Source: Zychaea mexicana (taxonomy: Eukaryota > Mucoromycota > Mucoromycetes > Mucorales > Lichtheimiaceae). From it: a stretch of 64,000 nt of DNA. This document shows, piece by piece, positions 55,873-64,000 of the stretch. Under the pieces are notes generated by a model. The model saw only the letters and a list, made by a program, of their open reading frames with translations, ran no database searches and was not told where the DNA came from. Position 1 is the stretch's first letter, and each line of letters begins with the position of its first letter. The stretch lies in contig NW_026516707.1 of assembly GCF_025766255.1 (NCBI RefSeq), forward strand, positions 186,001 through 250,000, given 5' to 3'. The position numbers and the translations under genes were made by a program.

Positions 55873-58378
55873 CTAGAAGCTTTGACGCTTCTCGTTCCCA
55901 GTCGGCTCTACATCGTCATGATTCTGCAGTGTCACAATATCGGGCTGCTGCTGCTGCTGCTGCTGTTGTTGATGGAAATCGCCACTGGCAACGGAACTAC
56001 GATGCGAATAAATGTTGCTACTAGCACTACCATTTGCAAAAGCTGCTGTAGCAGCGGTGGTAGCGCTACTACTGGTACTAGCTCTTCTAGTGGTAGACTG
56101 ATTGGGGTATTTACTAGTACCATAGCCGCCTCCTTCTTCTTCTTCCTCCTCACCACCTTGTAGGCCAGCCGTGCCCATGACAACCCATCTCGTAGTGCCG
56201 TGTCGTAGCGCGCTACAGTAGTCGGACGGAAAGTGGTCATTGAGGAAAAATGGAAAGACGAATCGGAACAAAATACGGATCGTGTTCTCGTGCACCATCC
56301 GACGTATTACATAGCGATTCAATACACCTGATAAATGAAGAAATGAAATCCGGCGTATAGGTACTGGACGACCGGTAAGTGGATCAGGCGGGTACAATGT
56401 AATGTCGTAATCGGAGCTGATATATACGAGTGTGCCCGGAGGAGTGCTATGATTTAAAAAGGAGCGATTTAGCAAAGAAATCTGACCGTCTTTATAAAGA
56501 GATATCAATAATTACTCGTAAGGAGCCCAGAGTGGTATCCGAGTTACAACATCTAGAATTTAATTTTCCAAAAGTTTTATTATGACAACCGTTGTTTTTT
56601 TTTCAGTTTTGTTGCATGCATCATATCTCGGAAGTATCCCATCTTCCCTTTCAATTTCTCTCCGTTAAACAATAACCACAAACAGAATAACTTACCGTTA
56701 TTGTATGCATGATGAAAAATCTTGTTCGACATGTGCGTATCAAACGACCGTGCAAAGTCCGCATCACCTATTTTGGGTTGCCCGAACGTATACAATCCTC
56801 CAAAATGCTCCAAGCATGGGCTCTTGGATTGTACCATTTTTGCCAGAAAGACTGTATGATTTATTTGATGGCAACACATGTTTAGGAGTCAGCTCACTAA
56901 GCTCACATGCATTGAGAGAGACAAAACTTAACTGGTTCCAAGAGCACCACCAAGCGAATGACCCGTGATAAATAGCCGTCGAGCAGGAAGATGATGTTTT
57001 GTAGTATCGTCATCATCAACCTCCTTTCTATGATTATGCTTCGTCATCAAGTCCAAGATATGCTTCTCAGCTTGGGCAAACATGGTATTGGTTCTAACAT
57101 CCACGTCGGGACCTGTCCAACTGGTATCCACTGGGTCAGAGACATAATGAAACAGATTCAGAGTCAAGAACTGTAGGACCTGAACAACTGCATGGACTGC
57201 AGAAGCAATGGTGCGATACAGTGACGTGTTGTTGAGCACAATTTGGACGCGGGAATCAGAAGAAGATGCTTCGGTGGGATTGGAACCACCGTTATTGTTA
57301 TTGTTGTTGTTGCCATGGGATTCTATGTGTTGTGGATGGTGCACTTGTCGTACAGGCGGGTCGCCCATGGCTTTCCAAAACCCTTTGTGTACTTTGCCCA
57401 TATTTGATCCGCTCCGTCCTCGTACGTCACACAAACCAGTGTTGACGTTGGTGATGTAATTTTGAATATTTAGTGGATTGGTCCTAATTTCATTCGTTAG
57501 CTTGCTGTCAGATTTATAAGAAATTTGTTTCTGTCTAGTATTCATATCCATATATACACTAGTTACCCTCGAAACACAAGCAAGATGTCGTTATCCTTTT
57601 CGACAATAAACGCGCAAATATTCTAGTAGGATCGATTGGCGGAAAGAAACCGTCAGCGCATACACACAAAAAAGGCAGCATTACATCATGATTTCCTAAA
57701 ACATACCTGATAGGCGATCGGCCGAAATGATTTGACTACATCAAATCCAGCTCTTTCCAGCTCGTATCGAATGACCGCAACATCCTCATAAACCAATTTG
57801 GATGCTACACACAAGGTATAAGCCAAGGGAAGCGAATAACGAGGACGTTGAAATAAGCGACCGGCGCCTGCTTCCGATTTACGACGTTGAAACAACTTGC
57901 TGTCCTGTAAATCCTTAGTCGCCGGAATGGTTTCGTCAAACAGGTCAAAGGATGTATTCATTGCATTAATGACCGAAAAGTTATGGCCGCTTGCATGACG
58001 GTTCACAAACAGACGCAGGACCCAGCGAATCCCGTGGTCGCTCATGAGAAGGACCATGAACCATATGAAAAAGGTGGATCGAATACAGGCCGAAATGACG
58101 GGGCCCACGATCCGGGTCCTTGAAAGTCCCCTGGCAACAGGCCAGAGTATGCTGTTCAATCCATTCAGTACTCTCGAGACAATGGGTGCGCCATGCTTGA
58201 TTGTCTTGTAGCCAACAAATAAGAGTGTCGATATGCCCATGCATATAATGGACAGTGCAATCAACACGACGCTCCATGTCGTTCGATCGTTTGCCATGCA
58301 GTAGATCCCTGCCCAGGCTGGTATTGACGAGACGAGAAAAGAAATTCCAAAGTAGATCCGATTTCGCCCATGTCCCAT
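55873..58378 (-). CDS. Membrane-anchored class 3 lipase (672 aa)
   Basis: Six exons on the minus strand: 58378-57707, 57595-57567, 57483-56933, 56851-56696, 56552-56516 and 56446-55873. They close in frame to 672 aa. The N-terminal 110 residues hold about three hydrophobic segments (for example IYFGISFLVSSIPAWAGIYC and VVLIALSIICMGISTLLFVGY), so the protein is membrane bound. The alpha/beta-hydrolase part has DILLVFRGT at the oxyanion strand, the nucleophile elbow GHSLGG (S410), the acid in NNDVVTRIP (D470), and a probable catalytic His in NDHFPSDY (H553). This is the fungal lipase_3 (Rhizomucor-lipase-like) fold, acting on triacylglycerol or other lipid esters at a membrane. The C-terminal tail is acidic, then Ser/Ala/Gln-rich. 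The ATG at 58378 is the first good context; upstream in-frame ATGs exist. Confidence 0.9.
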
Positions 58379-59213
58379 AGTGGCATGTTTTTTTTTAAAA
58401 AAGGAAAGGAGAAGGGTAAAGGGAAAGAATTTATACAAAAAAGAAAAATTCATGCGGGCCCAGTTTTTTTTGTTACCTTTACGACAAGTGGAATTTTGGG
58501 GTTGACCACAAAATCCCATGCACTAACTCATCTCATTGGATGGTTAAATAAAATGCCGTGCTAGGCAGCAACTTTTGTGAGATTTATCGTCATCCAACGA
58601 AATGCCCCTGCCAACCAATATTCATGACAACCTCTCACTTTACGATCGAAGAATGTGTTACTATCGACTGCAACTACCAAAGAGTAGTCTTATTAGGCTG
58701 ACGCTCATCTTTTATATATATATATATATATATATAACTCAAATTATGGCTCAAGAGTCATTTACATATGCAATGTTCACCATCACCACTGCACACGAAG
58801 AAATCAAGTAGGACACATACATACTATTTACTATGACAGAGAAATTGTGTGCAATCAAGACACTGCTTTCGTGATTAAGGCTAATGGCTCATAATAATGA
58901 CAATCAAAAATTTGATAGGCTATGAAAGAAGAGTAATTCTAACATGTTTCCAGCATAGCGATAAACATCAAGTATGATCGTCCCAAAAGCAGCCATAGTG
59001 TTATGCCACTTACACAGAACTACATTGTCGGCTGATGTTCTTCTTCCTTGCGCGGGGCTCAAGGGGGCGGGAAAGCGGTTACACAATCGTTACCGGAATT
59101 ATAAAAGAAAATGTGCCGTTATCAGATCGTTTTCGGCATACCTGTTTACGTTTTTTTTCCTCTTCTTCCCACCCCTTACTCTTTGTATTTAACGCTACAT
59201 AAACAAAACGACA
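58379..59213. other. Divergent intergenic region
   Basis: Promoter region of the lipase (minus) and of the small membrane protein (plus). Contains a (TA)n microsatellite at about 58712-58736 and a CT-rich leader at 59148-59180. No gene supported. Confidence 0.5.
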
Positions 59214-59621
59214 ATGGTTCGCTATTGGCTCTTTGCATTATTTCTTCTTTGCTCTGTTTATACAGTCAATGCAAGAAGTGACGATGGTGGTGACGTCAAC
59301 TTACAACAACAACAACAACCACTACTACAGCCATCTTCCGTTACGTTTTCCATTATTGACCACCACCATCAACAACAAGTTTACAACAGCAATGTCGACA
59401 AAGACGACGATTTTGCTCACGTAACTTATTGGGGCATTATGTTTTTCTCCCCGCCTTGGTTAATAAACACGACGCTGTTGTGGGTGACCGGTATCATCTC
59501 GGCGATTGTATGGTGCTCGGGATACACGATTGAATGTTTACTCGACCGGCAGGAACGACTCGCCATGGAACTGGGCAAACAGAAACAACAAGTGTCATCA
59601 TACGGTGCCCTGGAAGCATAG
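59214..59621 (+). CDS. Small secretory-pathway membrane protein (135 aa)
   Basis: A single-exon 135-aa protein. It has a clear signal peptide (WLFALFLLCSVYTVNA, cleavage about residue 21), a Gln/His/Asp-rich lumenal segment with poly-Gln, then one hydrophobic segment (WGIMFFSPPWLINTTLLWV plus TGIISAIVWCSGYTI, about residues 73-108), and a charged C-terminal tail. The topology suggests a single-pass or hairpin protein of the ER, Golgi or plasma membrane. A CT-rich leader and an ACAAAACGACA context precede the ATG. No family was recognised; it may be a Mucoromycota-specific small protein. Confidence 0.72.
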   Translation: MVRYWLFALFLLCSVYTVNARSDDGGDVNLQQQQQPLLQPSSVTFSIIDHHHQQQVYNSNVDKDDDFAHVTYWGIMFFSPPWLINTTLLWVTGIISAIVWCSGYTIECLLDRQERLAMELGKQKQQVSSYGALEA

Positions 59622-61271
59622 CGTGTTTTTTTTGTAAAAATGGATGGGCGCCAGCAATCTTACTACTAGAAATGAGTAACTAGAAAAAGAGGCCCTCCTT
59701 AAGCTTGGAATGTGATCACAATCTCAGGGGAGGGGCTCATGTTCTTTTTGTAATATTTTTTTGTGACACTCTTTGTTTTTGAACACGATACCTTACTTTA
59801 GATCACGTCTTAAGATGGATGTATATACCCTTGCTTTCTGTACATATGTAATCAAATACTAGCAATAAAAATATACTTTTTTTTTCCATGTAAAGACACG
59901 ACCAACTATAACAGCTGTATCAAAGAAACCAGATTTGCTTATAGAATTTTTATTTGCTAGTAAACTGATTAGTAGTACCTCTGGATACATCGCTGCTTAT
60001 CAGTAGTAGGCTTATCTCGGTATCAGCACATAGCAAATAGATGTTGGATAATCGCCAACAACGAATACGAACATCAGTTCTTTGCATACGTCAAGTAACG
60101 AGGTTTTGGGGAGGGGCCGCATATTTTAGAGTAAGAGTGACGGGAAAGACACTATAGCATACATATGCGGGCAAATAGGATTGTGCGTCAGACGGTCACT
60201 CTTGATTCTGGGGTATCCTGTCACTTTTGTCTTTCTTTTTTTTATGGAGATTAGCGTCATGCAGCACTCGACGGTGCTGTACTGTAGAGATGTATCATAG
60301 AAGGGTCCATGCTGGCAAGATTGAACAACGGGCAAATAAAAAACAGTCTGTCCTATTAACAAGTTTTTTCTTCCGTATCAGACACACACACAAAATGTGT
60401 TAAAAAATATGGGGTAACATATCAAAGAAGAAGATACATCTTAATGACTCAGACCTTCCAACTGGCAGCAAGTTCTTTTTATCTTGACGCTCGGTCAGTT
60501 GTAAAGCTGACACATTAGCAACATTGCCATATGATTGATATCAATGACAGCTGAAATTACACAACCACTTCATCATCCGCACCATCACGATCATGGTCGT
60601 CTTCATTCAAAGTTTCGAGAGATGCATCCTTATGTTGTTGTCAGAAGAATAATGGTTTTATCGTTTGCTACTGTATGTAAGAAAATTTTTCATTGGATTT
60701 ACATGGAGGAAAAGTAAACACATGTGCGGATTAATTCGAGAATACTGTATTCACCAGCCAAACCCTGGCTTAGTGGTCATTTTCCTTGTATCATAACTTA
60801 TTCTGTATGTTTTTCCTCATGATGTTTACAAACAACAAACCGCTACTACATAGTCTACAGCAACCATGACCTTAAATAGAAAAAAAATGCTAATTAAAAC
60901 TAGATAAATGAACTATAATGCACGCTCCAACAACGTAATGAAAAACAAAAACTAAAAAATGTGCTGCTGTTTGCTTTGGCAGAAAAACAAAAGCAGGTAA
61001 GATATTACAAGTCCATATGTTCAGCGTCTCAAAATTCACGCACATATACAGTGATTCCAAGAAGCAATGTAGCAGGCAGTCAAAAATTGATGTCGCTGGT
61101 GGATCAGCATTGATTTCGCATTTTCAGAAACGGAAGTCGTGTTTTTAGAAACCAAGTCGTCGCTTGGCTTGTGAAAATGATGTCGTGTCACAAATGATGA
61201 TTTCTTGGCCCTCAAAAAACAATATAAAGAGGAGCCTTCTCATTGTTACGTTTTTCAAATTTTATTTTAAT
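59622..61271. other. Intergenic AT-rich region
   Basis: About 1.6 kb without a supported gene. The frame 60535-60717 (60 codons) contains a His-rich patch but nothing recognisable. A possible left end of the transposon (TACAGTGATTCC) is near 61048. Confidence 0.4.
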
Positions 61272-62440
61272 ATGAGCACAAGATTTTTATTTGAAGATGG
61301 ACATGGAAATGTCGTTGATGAGAATGGCGGTCCTGAGCACATGGAGTACATTGTTGATCAGGATGAGTTTGTTGTTGAGGCGATTGCGACTCATATTGAG
61401 TACTTGGAACATGCGCACTCTAGTGAATCTTTGCAAGCTTGCCCAATGCTTGTAGAAAAGCCAAAGGATAAAGACATTCGAATGAAAGAGGCGAATGTAC
61501 AACGGGAGTATGTGCGTTATACCGTCAAGGATAAGGTTAGAAAAGTGTATGAGCGCGTCAGCTGCAGCGAAACAGGTGGGCATTCACATTCGGACCGCAC
61601 AGAGATAGGTTAAGCAATACAACATGTGCCCTGATAAATGTATCTTGAGTGAAGAGCATAAAACGGCTGTTGTCGAATTCATTGGTGCTAATCCGTCTGC
61701 TGCTGTAGTTGAGGTAACAGAGCATTTATTGAAACGGTTCAATGATCTCAAAGTTTCATGTAGCACTGTTTATAATTTCATGAGAAAGGAGTGCAACCTT
61801 TCGTTGAAGAAAGCCGAATTTCACTCTCTTGAAAGAAACAGTCCAGTGAAGATTGAGGAGCGTTACGATTAGGTTCGTAAATGGGAAAGTACAGACATGA
61901 ACTTCCTGACGAATTGTGTGTTTCTTGACGAATCTGCCATTGATATAAATATGAAACGCTCTTGAGCTTGGTCTAAACAATGCACTCCTGCTATTGTCAC
62001 TAGGCCTACAACGAGAGCAAACTCAACGTCCATATTGGGTGCCATCTCTGCTGCAGGCTTGATTGCAGTTGGCGTAAAAAAACCAAGACCTTTAAGAAGA
62101 GAAAGGCGGAAGGATATGTAAGTTCAGGGACGGTAGCAGGCCACTATATCAGCTTCTTGAAAATGACTCTCGATAAAATGGACAAGCATCCGCATATGAA
62201 AGGACATTATGTAGTCATGGATAATGCACCCATTCACACGCATGAAAACATCAAGAAATACATTGAATATCGAGGGTATAAATGCGTGTACCTTCGTACT
62301 TATTCACCTGAGCTAAACTCCATCATAGAACAATTCTGGGCAGTGGCAAAGAGCAAGGTCAAGCGACATAGGTTTTTGCAGCCAGACACACTATCAACAA
62401 GAATCACGGAAGCCTGCAACGGTCATTTTTGAGTTTTGTT
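61272..62440 (+). pseudogene. IS630/Tc1-type DDE transposase relic
   Basis: A nearly full-length but broken transposase. An acidic N-terminal region (61272-61550) leads to a helix-turn-helix region that continues in another frame (VGIHIRTAQR near 61575, after a frameshift near 61550). Then come the body at 61620-61870, the first catalytic Asp in FLDESAIDI (about 61926), AWSK, GAISAAGL, the second Asp in YVVMDNAPIH (about 62215) and the Glu in SPELNSIIEQFW (about 62310-62340). In-frame stops lie near 61609 (TAG), 61870 (TAG) and 61963 (TGA), and a frame change lies in a poly-A run near 62075. The family is common in fungal genomes. It is not functional as it stands. Confidence 0.88.
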
Positions 62441-63559
62441 TCCTATTCTTACAAGTGTTGGGGTAAATGTCGAAACAGGGAAGCCATACTGTATAATGTT
62501 CACTGAATTAAGAGAGTCATGGTGAGTGTGAAGAGAGTGAAGAAGGAAGACTCATTGCACGCAACATATCGCCCACACGTGGAGATCGATTTAAAAAGCA
62601 GTTACTGTAACAGGATGGTATTATAAGTGGTTGGGGAATAGGGGAGGAGGGGAGGTCAATGGAAGTTCATAGATAAGACTAATTGTAAAAAGGAATATAA
62701 CATAACTGAGACCACAAAGACAAGATCAAACTCCAATACCGTCCATATTTCACCAGTTACAGCACCAAAAGGCCACCACCCCAGAGAGCACGAATTCGCT
62801 TTTTGTCACTTCGGTGAACTAAAAGAAAAGAAAAAAAAGTAGAGTTGATAGATTTTTCTACATTCACTTACATATTCACTTCCAAAAACATACACTAGTC
62901 ATCTACCTTTGAGATCCAGAGCGATAACAGCGTACGCAGCCTTTAAGGATGATCAAAGCCAATACTACTTAGAGCCAAGTTATCGAGACCAGCAGTAGAC
63001 CGAAACAACGTACTGGAAGCAACCATGCTTAGATTATCTTGCTTCTATCAACCCGTTCACTTGATGTTTGACTTAAAGACCAGAGTATGTAGACGCAAAA
63101 AGAAAAACTGACGATAGGATAATTCATGAGTAGTTGACATACCAGCCTATAGTAGCATAACTTGACTGTGTTCCAAGCTGACAATGACTTGCGCAAAAGA
63201 GACACTGGTAAGCACCATTAGTCTTTTCACTTGAAACCAAATCATCGAGACGCTTTGTACCGACATTGGTGTTGTGGACGACGAATGCCGGATTCCCTTG
63301 TCATTGTCAGCCAGAACAATAAAATCAAGAGAGGCGAGAAAAATTTCCTTTAAATTGGTGACGAATTGACGGAGTGTAAATATAATTTTTGCCGTCATAC
63401 GGTACAGTCGCACACAAAATCAACTAGTACAACTTCAGTTACTGATGTCTGAAATTCACACAAACTTTCTACCTCAAGTACCAAACATGATAGAGGTCTC
63501 AAACTTGGTCTAGAAGTAGAAAGTACAATACACTTTTATATAGACAAGTTTAATATTTT
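62441..63559. other. Intergenic region between two transposase relics
   Basis: Contains CCATACTGTATAATG near 62480, a possible right end of the first transposon. The minus frame 63147-63413 has no recognisable motif. Nothing else supported. Confidence 0.4.
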
Positions 63560-64000
63560 GTATGCCTGCCACGAGCCTTTACAACGTAGTAACATATTTT
63601 GAGGAGGTTACTGCAAACAAGCTTCATTCTCAACTTCAATGGCGAATTGGCTCTATCCTTATTGCAAAGCTGCTTCCAACTATTCACAGTTGGATACTCC
63701 TTCTCAAGAAGCTTTCATATAATGTTCTAATCTTCTTAAAAATGCTCAAAGGATTTAGATCAGGGCTTTGGGTTGGTTAGTATCCAAAGCCCTTGGCTGT
63801 ATGCTTTGACTTCTACCAAGCTAGATATGAGCCTATATAGCAGGCTATGACATCATATTGAAAAAAGAAGTCTCTATTATCAGGTTCATTGAGGTTTGTA
63901 GACCACGAAAGTCTTTTTTGCTCAAGCAGCCGACAATCGTTCTCCTCTAGATTTTCTTGGATGTACGAGTTAATTCTGTTGTGAGGCGAAAATAGCCTCG
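63560..64000 (-). pseudogene. Tc1-like transposase fragment, cut by the window edge
   Basis: On the minus strand, entering from the right edge, I see YIQENLEEN (about 63950), then a decayed second-Asp region (FFFQYDVIACYIG, about 63850), and the signature QSPDLNPL (about 63750) followed by a helical tail (IFKKIRTLYESFLRRSIQL). These are in the normal order for Tc1/mariner transposase C-terminal halves. Stops and small frame changes are present. It is a different family from the relic at 61272-62440. The 5' part lies outside the window. Confidence 0.72.

Noticed and set aside
1..64000. tRNA, rRNA and snoRNA genes
   Set aside because: No B-box-like GGTTCGAATCC with a matching acceptor stem, and no rRNA-like block, was noticed by eye. 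A covariance-model scan would be decisive.

Overview
The window is nuclear DNA of a filamentous fungus, most likely an early-diverging one of the Mucoromycota (Mucorales or a close relative). The reasons are AT-rich intergenic DNA, genes split by short introns (about 50-150 bp, GTAAG-type donors, TACTAA-like branch points), CAA/CAG and His/Ser simple-sequence tracts inside proteins, and a mixed load of decayed transposons (Helitron helicase, non-LTR reverse transcriptase, two DDE transposases and a probable Fanzor/TnpB relic). No rRNA, tRNA or CRISPR array was recognised. The genus assignment is inference; I cannot name the species.

Layout, left to right. 1-9.5 kb is gene-poor. It holds a JMJD4-like JmjC oxygenase (2443-3894), two copies of a 158-bp dispersed repeat and a Helitron/PIF1-type helicase relic interrupted by a small inverted-repeat element. 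10-19.3 kb is a gene cluster: a large low-complexity protein with a conserved N-terminal core, a TFIIS-central-domain protein without the zinc ribbon, a five-exon conserved protein that I cannot name, and a secreted two-domain fasciclin protein carrying seventeen 18-bp tandem repeats. 20-33 kb is accessory: a small secreted cysteine peptide, candidate orphan genes, a GC-rich island with internal duplications (about 25.9-28.8 kb), a possible solo LTR and a Fanzor-like remnant on the minus strand. 33-38 kb is nearly empty apart from one small two-exon gene.

38.3-58.4 kb is the conserved core. It contains a nine-exon MFS transporter with a 12-nt micro-exon, a secreted GH12-family protein lacking the usual acid/base glutamate, a LINE relic, anthranilate synthase component I (trpE) with a Gcn4-type site upstream, a HID1-family trafficking protein convergent with trpE, a homeobox gene and a membrane-anchored class 3 lipase. 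59-64 kb has a small secreted/membrane protein, a broken IS630/Tc1-type transposase and a second Tc1-like transposase fragment running off the right edge.

The genes do not form one pathway. The arrangement looks like an ordinary fungal chromosome arm with housekeeping genes separated by transposon-derived DNA. Exon structures given below were derived by hand from reading-frame and splice-phase consistency plus family knowledge; for every multi-exon model described as closing, exon lengths sum to a multiple of three.
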